Source of the DNA: an uncultured Lachnospiraceae bacterium
GTDB lineage: Bacteria; Bacillota; Clostridia; Lachnospirales; Lachnospiraceae
Direction: 5' to 3'
DNA: 14,314 nt
Assembly (NCBI GenBank): GCA_947631755.1
Contig: CANRMO010000042.1
Span: 1-14,314, forward strand
In this document: positions 6,482-13,441 of the stretch, in pieces
Position numbering within the stretch: position 1 is the stretch's first letter
Layout: the number at the start of each line of letters is the position of its first letter
The notes under the pieces: generated by a model
Seen by the model: only the letters and a program-made list of their open reading frames with translations
Databases searched by the model: none
Told to the model about the DNA's origin: nothing
Translations under genes and position numbers: made by a program

Positions 6482-8880
6482 TCCGCAGGTTCAAATGCTT
6501 TCTTCTCAGCCTCAGAATCTTTCTGGTCATCGTCCGCCCGGATCACGATATTCTTATACTTTGCCTTTGAAATGTTCAGCAGCGTATTGTTCTGCATTGC
6601 CGCCCAGTTGGCGTCCGATATACTGCTGACAGTATCCGGGTATCCGGCTTTAACCGCCGCCTCAAGGCCTGTGCTGTACGACAGGACGACGCGGATCGGG
6701 TAATACTCCATTGTGTCAAATGTATTCTCTGTGACAACAGGGTTCAGGACACCTCGGAGCAGAAGTCCCACATAGCGGGTCTGCTCCCCGTTTGCGTTCC
6801 AGTTGCCATCCGAGAGAGACTGGATATTCTGGAACGTGTTATTTTTTATCACGCAGTCTTTCCAGTTCAGAGCGCGGATCGCCGAATTATAAGTACCATT
6901 TACCGTATTCCCGGTTATCTGCACATTCTCATGGTAGAGCTGGGCCGTGCCGGAACAGGAATAGGTATGGCTTCCCACAGCCGTTCCCACATTGGTAAAT
7001 GTATTATTTCGGATGAAAATATCCCGGCATGTAGTCTTATCGTGGGCAGACCAGTCATAATTAAACCCATCTGTCACCAGGTCATTGCCATCCACGTTTA
7101 TGCACTCCTTATAGCTTTTCAGATCATAGGGCTTAAACCCGATAAAAGAACAGTTTTCAATCGTTACATTGTTCGACGAATTCAGTTCGATAAAATGTGA
7201 GCCGTACTCATTCATAAAAGTAATGCCGCTGATCGTAATATTTTTTGCACCGCCCATGGCAAGCGTCATCGTGTTCAGCACATTGACGCAGTCAAACTGC
7301 ACAGTTCCCGTCCCGAGGATTTTGACGTCGTGTGAGCCGTTATAGCCGCTCACCGTGCCCTTTGTCCCGTCCAGGGAGGGCGGCACGATAGTAAAGAGCG
7401 TCTTGGCATAACAGATATCCGTAGCCGTCGTCCCTATTTTCCGGAAAACAACGCCGTCTTTCAGATTCAGCGTGACATTCGACGGAATGCAGATATTATT
7501 TGACACCTGGTATACCCCCGGTTCCACAGTAATCGTCCCGCCGCCGGCATATTCCAGCTGCTCCATATAAGAAGTAAAAATATAATAGACTTTCCGCTTG
7601 CTGTAATCCGAATTTTTCATGTACTTTTCGTGGTAAGGATCTGTCGTTGTTGTAATCGTAAAATTTTTATCCGTCTTATTTCTGAAAAACAAAATCTGCA
7701 CCCCTTCATTTGTCACGTAATAGTGAGATAAACCGGACAGTGTATTGTCCTGCATTTTATCAAGGCAGCTGCTCTCCAGCACAGACTTATTGGCTGGCAG
7801 GGCACTTCCCTTTCCTGAATTTTTTGCGGCATCGAATAGAAACGCATAGTGGGCACTGCTGACGGTATTTTTCTGGATCGACGGATTATAGACGCCAAAA
7901 CCTTTCACAAGGCAGTTTGATTTCTTGCCGGCAGACTTAATATTCATCGCATTGCCTGTGATAGACGGGGTTTTCCAGTCCACTGCGTACACGGCATATT
8001 TTTCTGTGTCGGTAAATGTATTATCCTTTATTTTTATGCCAGTCTGGTAGTAGACGACCGTCTCCCCCTTTGCATTTTTCGCTGTCGTATTCTTACTTGT
8101 CCCGACCGCATAATTCTGGCCTCTGAATGTATTGCCCGATATGGTGATCTTTTTATTGACCGTGTTATCCAGCTTGCTCCACTTACCGGAAAATCCGTTG
8201 GTATCCGGGCTGATATTTTCCAGGCGGATCCCAAACCGGTTCTTTAAGCCGGACTTGGCAGCGCCAGCCATAAACTTACACTTTGTGATAGATACATTTT
8301 TTGACCCCTCTACCCAGATATAACTTCCGCCTTTTTTATTTTTAAACTGGATCCCGGAAATGGTGATGCCGCTGGCATGTCCGGCATAAATTCCGGTGGC
8401 CTCACTGACTTTCCCGAGATCAAAAATAACCGTTCCGCTCCCGGTGATCTTCACATTTTTTGATGCCTTATACCCCGCTACCGCTCTCTTCAATCCACTC
8501 TTTCCTTCTGGCAGGAGCTGAAACATAAACTTGCTGCTCTTCAATTTCGATGTGCCAGTCTTTGTGGTCTTTTTCAACTTAACGCCCTTACTGCATTTGA
8601 TCGTCACATTCGACGGCACATAAATCGTGCACGGAATCTTATATGTACCTTTTTTCAGTTTTAATGTACCGCCCTTTTTCCCCATCTTCGCCAGATAGGA
8701 CTGGATCGTATAATAATTTTTCGTGTTCTTGTTATAATACGGTTTCCGCCTATAGGCAGAAGAACACGGCGCAGTTTTCGTGCCGATCGTATATGTCTTT
8801 GCCTCAGCCTTTGCCCCCGCAAATATCGTACACGCCGTCATCACTGCCATAATCCCCAGTATTTTAGTTATTTTCTTCAT
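6478..8880 (-). CDS. Secreted right-handed parallel beta-helix protein with internal duplication
   Basis: An 800-residue protein with a signal peptide (MKKITKILGIMAVMTACTIF, probable cleavage after AEA near residue 27). The mature part is made of short beta-helix rungs with Asn/Thr/Ile/Val repeats such as KNVKITGSGTVIFDL, HASGITISGIQF and SSNNVTIENCSF, as in pectate-lyase-like/NosD-like folds. Residues about 56-400 and 433-780 are homologous halves, each opening with a Gly-Gly-Gly/Tyr segment (GKKGGTLKLKKGTY, YAGGGTITVEPGVY) followed by IYVPSNVTI or ICIPSNVTL. Known relatives bind or cleave polysaccharides; no catalytic residues could be assigned, so substrate and activity are open. There is no LPXTG, SLH or obvious wall anchor. 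The start at 8880 has an AGAGG ribosome binding site (8893-8889); an ATG further upstream at 8967 would sit at the predicted transcription start. No terminator was seen before greA. Confidence 0.88.
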   Translation of the reverse strand: MKKITKILGIMAVMTACTIFAGAKAEAKTYTIGTKTAPCSSAYRRKPYYNKNTKNYYTIQSYLAKMGKKGGTLKLKKGTYKIPCTIYVPSNVTIKCSKGVKLKKTTKTGTSKLKSSKFMFQLLPEGKSGLKRAVAGYKASKNVKITGSGTVIFDLGKVSEATGIYAGHASGITISGIQFKNKKGGSYIWVEGSKNVSITKCKFMAGAAKSGLKNRFGIRLENISPDTNGFSGKWSKLDNTVNKKITISGNTFRGQNYAVGTSKNTTAKNAKGETVVYYQTGIKIKDNTFTDTEKYAVYAVDWKTPSITGNAMNIKSAGKKSNCLVKGFGVYNPSIQKNTVSSAHYAFLFDAAKNSGKGSALPANKSVLESSCLDKMQDNTLSGLSHYYVTNEGVQILFFRNKTDKNFTITTTTDPYHEKYMKNSDYSKRKVYYIFTSYMEQLEYAGGGTITVEPGVYQVSNNICIPSNVTLNLKDGVVFRKIGTTATDICYAKTLFTIVPPSLDGTKGTVSGYNGSHDVKILGTGTVQFDCVNVLNTMTLAMGGAKNITISGITFMNEYGSHFIELNSSNNVTIENCSFIGFKPYDLKSYKECINVDGNDLVTDGFNYDWSAHDKTTCRDIFIRNNTFTNVGTAVGSHTYSCSGTAQLYHENVQITGNTVNGTYNSAIRALNWKDCVIKNNTFQNIQSLSDGNWNANGEQTRYVGLLLRGVLNPVVTENTFDTMEYYPIRVVLSYSTGLEAAVKAGYPDTVSSISDANWAAMQNNTLLNISKAKYKNIVIRADDDQKDSEAEKKAFEPAD

Positions 8881-8913
8881 CAGACAAACCTCTTTTCTAC
8901 TTTCCTTTTTCAT

Positions 8914-8946
8914 GGGACAGGCGCGCCCGCGCGCCATCCCTGTCCC
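8914..8946 (-). promoter_or_regulatory. GC-rich hairpin in the 5' leader of the beta-helix gene
   Basis: GGGACAG (8914-8920) pairs with CTGTCCC (8940-8946), and the adjoining GCGCG (8921-8925) pairs with CGCGC (8930-8934), leaving a small bulge (8935-8939). It lies between the promoter and the ribosome binding site, about 20 nt before the latter. No T-run follows, so it is not a standard terminator; an RNA stability or translation element is possible. Confidence 0.5.
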
Positions 8947-8973
8947 CGGCCGGGATTTCCCCGCCACTACATA

Positions 8974-9003
8974 ATTCTATAGTATATAGTAGAAATTTGT
9001 CAA
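8974..9003 (-). promoter_or_regulatory. Probable sigma-A promoter of the beta-helix gene
   Basis: On the minus strand there is a perfect TTGACA (9003-8998), an 18-bp spacer and TAGAAT (8979-8974), 5 of 6 to consensus. A TATAGA with a 16-bp spacer is the alternative -10. The predicted transcript starts near 8967 and has a leader of about 87 nt. The spacer is very AT-rich. Confidence 0.7.
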
Positions 9004-9062
9004 ATTATTGAAAATGGGACAGGCAGGATGGCCTCCGCCTGCAGCAATTTCCCAAAAAACAA

Positions 9063-9123
9063 AAAAACAGTGTGCCGCCGGATCCGCTGGATTTACACCA
9101 AACTCTGGCTGCACACTGTTTTT
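9063..9123 (-). terminator. Terminator of nifJ, long-looped
   Basis: AAAAACAGTGTGC and GCACACTGTTTTT (9063-9075 and 9111-9123) are perfect 13-bp arms enclosing about 35 nt, and the T-run continues on the minus strand. It lies about 30 bp past the nifJ stop. Because the outer arm is A-rich it could act in both directions. The large loop may hold smaller stems (GCC/GGC pairs and a GGATCC), so the structure is more elaborate than a simple hairpin. Confidence 0.75.
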
Positions 9124-9154
9124 ATTATTTAATTTGCTCTACAATTTACGTGTC

Positions 9155-12100
9155 TTATTTATACAGCTCTACCAGTTTCTGCAGATGCTCGAAACGTGCC
9201 CTCGCAGCATCCTCGGATTCCTTGAAGAGTCTCTCTGCGCGCTCTGGGAATGGTTTTACCAGACGTGTGTAACGAGCCTCGTTGTTCAGGAAATCCTGAT
9301 AACCGTCAAAGTCTGTCTGTTTCTCCGATGCGAACGTAAACGGATTCTGACCCTTTGCTTTCAGCTCCGGATTGAAAGAGAACAGGTTCCAGTAACCGGC
9401 TTTCACTGCTTTCTTCATCTCATCCTGGCAGTGATTCATACCGCCCTTAGCGATTCCGTGGAGCTCACAAGGAGCGTAGCCGATGATCAGGGAAGGCCCG
9501 TTGTAAGCCTCAGCCTCAGCGATCGCTTTTACTGCCTGTGCCGGGTTGGCGCCGAGAGCGATCTGTGCCACGTATACATAACCGTAGCTCATAGCGATCT
9601 CTGCCAGAGATTTCTTTCCGACTTCTTTACCCGCTGCGGCAAACTGGCAGACCTCGCCGATGTTGGACGCCTTGGATGCCTGGCCGCCTGTATTGGAATA
9701 CATCTCCGTATCGAATACCATTACATTAACATTCTCTCCGGATGCCAGCACATGATCCAGTCCGCCAAAGCCGATGTCGTATGCCCATCCGTCTCCGCCG
9801 AAGATCCATACAGATTTCTTGGAGAGGTAATCTTTCTTGGCAAGAACTGCTTTTGATTTCTCACAGCCGCATTTCTCCAGCTCTGCTACAAGTGCCTCTG
9901 TGGCAGGAGCATTTGCCTTTGTGTCATCCTTTGTCTCAAGATATTTGTCAATGGCAGCTTTCAGCTCAGCCGATGCCTCGCCGGATTCACCAATTTCTTT
10001 GATGATCTCAATAGCCTGGTCGCGCAGATATTTCTGTCCAACATACATACCAAGACCGTGCTCTGCGTTGTCTTCGAACAGGGAGTTTGACCATGCCGGG
10101 CCTTTCTTGCTGTCCTTGTTCACCGTATACGGTGAGGTGGCAGCCGGGTTGCCCCAGATCGAGGAGCATCCTGTCGCATTGGAAATATACATCTGCTCAC
10201 CGAACAACTGTGTGATCAGTCTTGCATAAGATGTCTCTGCACATCCTGCACAGCTTCCGGAGAACTCAAGCAATGGCTGATTGAACTGGCTCCCCTTTGG
10301 TGTGGCATCATTCAGGCCGATGTCTTTCTTGCCCACATTTGCCACCATATAATCAAATACCGGCTGCTGGTCTGCCTGGGACTCCTGCGGAACCATCTTG
10401 ATGGCCTCTTCATCTGCTTTCGGGCATACCGTAATACACTCGCCGCATCCCATACAATCCAGAGGAGATACACTCATGGTAAACTTGTACTCGCCTGCTT
10501 TCGGTTTCATATCAGCAACTTTAAGCTGTTCCGGAGCGGCCTTGATCTCATCCTCTGTCATAAGGAACGGACGGATCGTTGCGTGGGAACATACAAAAGC
10601 ACAGTTGTTACACTGGATACAGGTATCCGGATTCCATACCGGAACAGTCACAGCCGTACCGCGTTTCTCGTAAGCGGATGCTCCGATCTCAAACTGCCCA
10701 TCCGGATTACCCGCAAAAGCAGATACCGGAAGGCTGTCGCCATCCATCTTGGAAATCGGCTCTAAGAGGTCTTTTACCAGTTTTACAACTTCCGGGCGGC
10801 CGGACAGCTCTTTGGCCGGTGCATCCGGAGCCGGATTCTTCCAGGATTCCGGAACCTCAACCTTGTGAACAGCATCTACACCGGCATCAATAGCCTTGTA
10901 GTTCATCTCTACGACAGCGTCACCTTTCTTGGAGTAAGATTTCTTAGCTGCCTGTTTCATATACTCAACCGCCTGGTCGATCGGCATAACGTCCGCCAGT
11001 TTGAAGAAAGCGGACTGGAGGATTGTATTGGTGCGCTTGCCCATACCGATCTCAATGGCTTTGTCAATGGCGTTGATCGTATACAGCTGAATATTATTAT
11101 CAGCGATATATTTCTTTGCCTCTGCGTTCAGATGTTTCTCCAGCTCTTCATCCGACCACTGGCAGTTGATCATAAATACACCGCCCGGTTTTACATCCTG
11201 CGCCATCTTCATACCCTGGGTCACATAAGCCGGGTTGTGGCAGGCAACGAAGTCTGCCTGGTTGATATAGTAAGGGCTCTTGATCGGGTTGTCGCCAAAA
11301 CGCAGGTGGGAAATGGTCACACCGCCGGTCTTTTTGGAGTCATACTGGAAATATGCCTGGATATATTTGTCTGTGTGGTCGCCAATGATCTTTGTGGAGT
11401 TCTTGTTGGCGCCTACTGTACCGTCTCCGCCGAGACCCCAGAACTTGCACTCTTTTGTGCCCGGAGCAGAGGTGATCGGAGCAGGTTTTACTTCCGGAAG
11501 GCTTAAGTTTGTCACATCATCCACAATACCTACTGTGAAGCGCGGCTTCGGATCGTCTTTTTCCAGCTCTTTGAAGATAGCAAACACAGATGACGGCGGA
11601 GTATCTTTGGAACCAAGTCCATAGCGGCCGCCTGTCAGGATAATGTCATTTCTGCCAGCCTCGCGGAGAGTAGCTGCCACATCCAGATACAGCGGGTCAC
11701 CGAGGGAACCCGGCTCTTTCGTGCGGTCAAGGACAGCAATCTTCTTAGCTGTATCCGGGATCACTTTCAGCAGAGCCTCCGAAGACCACGGACGATACAG
11801 GCGCACCTTGATCAGTCCGACTTTCTCACCGGCAGCTGTCAGGTAATCAATCACCTCTTCTGCCACGTCATTGATAGAACCCATGGCAATGATCACGCGC
11901 TCCGCATCCGGCGCTCCGTAGTAATTGAACAGGCCGTAATCTGTGCCGAGCTTTTCATTTATCTTATTCATATACTTCTCAACTACTGCAGGCAGTGCAT
12001 CATATGCTTTATTGCACGCCTCGCGGTGCTGGAAGAACACATCACCGTTCTCATGGGAGCCGCGCGCTGTCGGGTGTTCCGGATTCAACGCATGTGCGCG

Positions 12101-12709
12101 GAATTCGTCAACAGCGTCCATCGGACACATCTCTTTCAGGTCTTCATAATCCCATTTTTCAATTTTCTGAATCTCATGGGAGGTGCGGAAGCCGTCGAAA
12201 AAGTTAATAAATGGAACTTTCCCCTCGAGTGCTGCCAGATGGGCGACAGGACTCAGATCCATAACTTCCTGCGGGTTCGTCTCAGCCAGCATGGCAAAAC
12301 CGGTCTGGCGGCAGGCATATACGTCGCTGTGGTCACCGAAAATGTTGAGCGCATGAGTGGATACTGTACGGGCAGACACGTCAAAGACGCAGGGCAGCAT
12401 CTCACCGGCAATCTTGTACATATTCGGGATCATCAGAAGAAGACCCTGGGATGCAGTAAACGTCGTTGTCAGCGCACCGGCTGCAAGAGAACCGTGGACT
12501 GTACCGGCTGCTCCCGCCTCGGATTCCATCTCAACCACTCTTACTGTACTGCCGAAAATGTTCTTCTGTCCGGCCGCGGACCACTGGTCAACAGAATCAG
12601 CCATGGGACTTGACGGCGTAATCGGATAGATACCAGCTACCTCTGTGTAGGCATATGCTACATGGGCTGCAGCGGTATTACCATCCATTGATTGTTTAAC
12701 TCTAGCCAT
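9155..12709 (-). CDS. nifJ: Pyruvate:ferredoxin (flavodoxin) oxidoreductase, single chain
   Basis: This cytoplasmic enzyme converts pyruvate and CoA to acetyl-CoA and CO2 while reducing ferredoxin, the central step of anaerobic pyruvate catabolism. At 1,184 residues it has full family length and fused domain order: pyruvate/TPP domain I (GIYPITPSSPMAD near 27-39), domain II, the gamma domain (about 425-620), a two-cluster ferredoxin domain with C697/C700/C703/C707 (CIQCNNCAFVC) and C752/C755/C758/C762 (CMGCGECITVC), and the TPP domain (GDGWAYDIGFGGLDH 972-986, NTGGQ 1006-1010). Proximal-cluster cysteines C820, C823, C848 and C1081 are present. The start at 12709 (MARVKQSMDGN) has AAGGAGG about 10 nt upstream; an ATG eight codons earlier lies before and reads through that ribosome binding site and is rejected. 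It is monocistronic, with promoter at 12755-12783 and terminator at 9063-9123. All catalytic residues I could check are intact. Confidence 0.97.
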   Translation of the reverse strand: MARVKQSMDGNTAAAHVAYAYTEVAGIYPITPSSPMADSVDQWSAAGQKNIFGSTVRVVEMESEAGAAGTVHGSLAAGALTTTFTASQGLLLMIPNMYKIAGEMLPCVFDVSARTVSTHALNIFGDHSDVYACRQTGFAMLAETNPQEVMDLSPVAHLAALEGKVPFINFFDGFRTSHEIQKIEKWDYEDLKEMCPMDAVDEFRAHALNPEHPTARGSHENGDVFFQHREACNKAYDALPAVVEKYMNKINEKLGTDYGLFNYYGAPDAERVIIAMGSINDVAEEVIDYLTAAGEKVGLIKVRLYRPWSSEALLKVIPDTAKKIAVLDRTKEPGSLGDPLYLDVAATLREAGRNDIILTGGRYGLGSKDTPPSSVFAIFKELEKDDPKPRFTVGIVDDVTNLSLPEVKPAPITSAPGTKECKFWGLGGDGTVGANKNSTKIIGDHTDKYIQAYFQYDSKKTGGVTISHLRFGDNPIKSPYYINQADFVACHNPAYVTQGMKMAQDVKPGGVFMINCQWSDEELEKHLNAEAKKYIADNNIQLYTINAIDKAIEIGMGKRTNTILQSAFFKLADVMPIDQAVEYMKQAAKKSYSKKGDAVVEMNYKAIDAGVDAVHKVEVPESWKNPAPDAPAKELSGRPEVVKLVKDLLEPISKMDGDSLPVSAFAGNPDGQFEIGASAYEKRGTAVTVPVWNPDTCIQCNNCAFVCSHATIRPFLMTEDEIKAAPEQLKVADMKPKAGEYKFTMSVSPLDCMGCGECITVCPKADEEAIKMVPQESQADQQPVFDYMVANVGKKDIGLNDATPKGSQFNQPLLEFSGSCAGCAETSYARLITQLFGEQMYISNATGCSSIWGNPAATSPYTVNKDSKKGPAWSNSLFEDNAEHGLGMYVGQKYLRDQAIEIIKEIGESGEASAELKAAIDKYLETKDDTKANAPATEALVAELEKCGCEKSKAVLAKKDYLSKKSVWIFGGDGWAYDIGFGGLDHVLASGENVNVMVFDTEMYSNTGGQASKASNIGEVCQFAAAGKEVGKKSLAEIAMSYGYVYVAQIALGANPAQAVKAIAEAEAYNGPSLIIGYAPCELHGIAKGGMNHCQDEMKKAVKAGYWNLFSFNPELKAKGQNPFTFASEKQTDFDGYQDFLNNEARYTRLVKPFPERAERLFKESEDAARARFEHLQKLVELYK

Positions 12710-12754
12710 TTTTTTATTATCCTCCTTATACATTTGTTTGATCTACATGTCTAC

Positions 12755-12783
12755 ATTCTATCACTAAGGTCGCAAAATGTAAA
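12755..12783 (-). promoter_or_regulatory. Probable sigma-A promoter of nifJ
   Basis: On the minus strand, TTTACA (12783-12778, 5 of 6 to the -35 consensus) and TAGAAT (12760-12755, 5 of 6 to the -10) are separated by 17 bp. The predicted transcript begins near 12748 and has a leader of about 39 nt containing AAGGAGG. Confidence 0.7.
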
Positions 12784-12810
12784 GGTTCTTAACATTCAAA
12801 CTTCTGTCTC

Positions 12811-12841
12811 TTTTGTGAAATTTTTGAATTTTTTCACAAAA
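12811..12841. promoter_or_regulatory. Inverted repeat in the nifJ-gntR divergent promoter region (possible Rex-like operator)
   Basis: TTTTGTGAAA (12811-12820) and TTTCACAAAA (12832-12841) are perfect inverted arms whose TGTGA/TCACA cores are centred 20 bp apart, about two helical turns. Nested at 12822-12839 is TTTTGAATTTTTTCACAA, matching 13 of 14 fixed positions of the Bacillus-type redox-repressor Rex site TTGTGAA-N4-TTCACAA. It lies 28 bp upstream of the nifJ -35 and just upstream of the gntR -35. Rex control of fermentation genes is established in Firmicutes; its action here is inferred. Confidence 0.45.
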
Positions 12842-12849
12842 AAAACTCC

Positions 12850-12878
12850 TTGACAAATATTTTCCGCAAGTGTATTAT
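12850..12878 (+). promoter_or_regulatory. Sigma-A promoter of the gntR-ABC operon
   Basis: A perfect TTGACA (12850-12855), a 17-bp spacer and TATTAT (12873-12878, 5 of 6 to TATAAT) lie about 60 bp before the regulator. The predicted start is near 12885, leaving a leader of about 55 nt that contains a 16-bp palindrome. The -10 lies inside the inverted repeat AAGTG-N15-CACTT. Confidence 0.8.
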
Positions 12879-12898
12879 TGTATTATTCACTTAATACA
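12868..12898. promoter_or_regulatory. Overlapping inverted and tandem repeats over the gntR -10 (candidate autoregulatory operator)
   Basis: AAGTG (12868-12872) and CACTT (12888-12892) form an inverted repeat enclosing the -10. Within it TGTATTAT occurs twice in tandem (12871-12878 and 12879-12886), and the inverse TAATACA follows at 12892-12898. YtrA-family regulators commonly repress their own operons; the Bacillus subtilis YtrA operator is described as AGTGTA-N13-TACACT, which resembles this but has different spacing. Binding is inferred only. Confidence 0.4.
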
Positions 12899-12914
12899 TT
12901 GGCTGGCCAGCCAA
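12899..12914. promoter_or_regulatory. Perfect 16-bp palindrome in the gntR leader
   Basis: TTGGCTGGCCAGCCAA is fully self-complementary and GC-rich in an AT-rich surrounding. It lies about 14-30 bp downstream of the predicted transcription start and 12 bp before the ribosome binding site. It could be an operator that blocks transcription or, less likely for a loop-free palindrome, an RNA hairpin near the ribosome binding site. Confidence 0.5.
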
Positions 12915-12925
12915 CTGAGACCGAA

Positions 12926-12931
12926 AGGAGG
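12926..12931 (+). promoter_or_regulatory. Ribosome binding site that decides the gntR start
   Basis: AGGAGG, extended to AAAGGAGGT (12924-12932), ends 8 nt before the ATA at 12940. This is optimal spacing and fixes the start at a non-canonical codon. Confidence 0.8.
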
Positions 12932-12939
12932 TAATCACC

Positions 12940-13296
12940 ATATCCTGGGATCTTTCAAACGGAAAACCAATCTATCTCCAGCTGATCGATGAGATCAAAC
13001 TGCAGATATTATCCGGCCGTTACACAACCGGAGAACACTTTCCATCTGTCCGCGAGCTGGCGGCAGACGCCGCAGTCAATCCCAATACGATGCAGCGGGC
13101 GCTGGCATCCCTGGAACAGCAGGGACTTCTGATTGGAAGCCGCACAAGCGGTCGGATGGTCACAAGCGACGAGTCAATGATCCGGACGATGCGTGAGGAA
13201 CTCGCAGACAACTATTATGATGCGTTTCATCACTCCATGTCCAGGCTCGGGTATTCCGACGAGGAGATGCGCATATTTATCACACAAAAGTGCTGA
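12940..13296 (+). CDS. GntR-family transcriptional regulator, YtrA subfamily, apparent ATA start
   Basis: A 118-residue DNA-binding regulator. The N-terminal winged helix-turn-helix is complete: SWDLSNGKPIYLQLIDEIK at the start, then FPSVRELAADAAVNPNTMQR and ALASLEQQGLLIGSRTSGR (residues about 34-72). A short helical tail of about 45 residues follows instead of a ligand-binding domain, which defines the YtrA type. Relatives typically begin MSWxLS; here the codon at that position is ATA, 8 nt after a strong AGGAGG (12926-12931). No ATG, GTG or TTG lies in a usable place; the first in-frame ATG (13090) would remove most of the helix-turn-helix. Either AUA initiates weakly or a G-to-A change has crippled the gene. 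It heads a divergent operon with an ABC transporter and probably represses it. Confidence 0.85.
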   Translation: MSWDLSNGKPIYLQLIDEIKLQILSGRYTTGEHFPSVRELAADAAVNPNTMQRALASLEQQGLLIGSRTSGRMVTSDESMIRTMREELADNYYDAFHHSMSRLGYSDEEMRIFITQKC

Positions 13297-13309
13297 TAAA
13301 TGCGCACTC

Positions 13310-13333
13310 CCAAAAACACCTGGCGGTTTTTGG
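13310..13333 (+). repeat. Hairpin in the gntR-ABC intergenic region
   Basis: CCAAAAAC (13310-13317) and GTTTTTGG (13326-13333) are perfect 8-bp arms around an 8-nt loop, starting 13 bp after the regulator stop. No T-run follows the stem, so it is at most a weak terminator or an attenuator or RNA-processing site that could lower downstream ABC expression. Confidence 0.4.
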
Positions 13334-13375
13334 CTCCAAAATAGAGGGGTTTTCTAAACTGCAAAAACGAACGCT

Positions 13376-13417
13376 TCTGTGTCAGCGCGCTGCCTGGCGC
13401 AGAATACCAGACACAGA
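13376..13417 (+). repeat. Second, longer-looped inverted repeat upstream of the ABC ATPase
   Basis: TCTGTGTC (13376-13383) pairs with GACACAGA (13410-13417), with an inner CTGC-CTGGC-GCAG stem possible in the 26-nt loop. It ends about 16 nt before the ribosome binding site of the ATPase gene. Function unknown; an mRNA structure affecting stability or translation is possible. Confidence 0.35.
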
Positions 13418-13441
13418 CGCAGCGCAGAAATGAGGAAGTTT

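Noticed and set aside
8881..8967. Longer N-terminus of the beta-helix protein starting at 8967 or 8913
   Set aside because: The extra residues would come from the GC-rich leader hairpin, the ATG at 8967 coincides with the predicted transcription start, and the signal peptide begins at 8880 with its own ribosome binding site.
9018..9045. GCAGG/CCTGC hairpin as a second terminator after nifJ
   Set aside because: No T-run follows on either strand, and the stem at 9063-9123 already fits as terminator.
9008..9856. 282-codon plus-strand ORF and other plus-strand ORFs up to 12629
   Set aside because: Antisense to nifJ, whose catalytic and Fe-S motifs are complete. The plus-strand translations look like reverse-frame shadows.
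12710..12733. Eight-codon longer nifJ start (MYKEDNKK)
   Set aside because: The ribosome binding site for the next ATG would lie within those codons, and the family starts at MxRxKQSMDGN.
13379..13441. Longer ABC ATPase N-terminus starting at 13379 or 13430
   Set aside because: No ribosome binding site precedes either ATG, and the 13379 start lies in the inverted repeat. The family begins at about MILLEAKHLSKNF.
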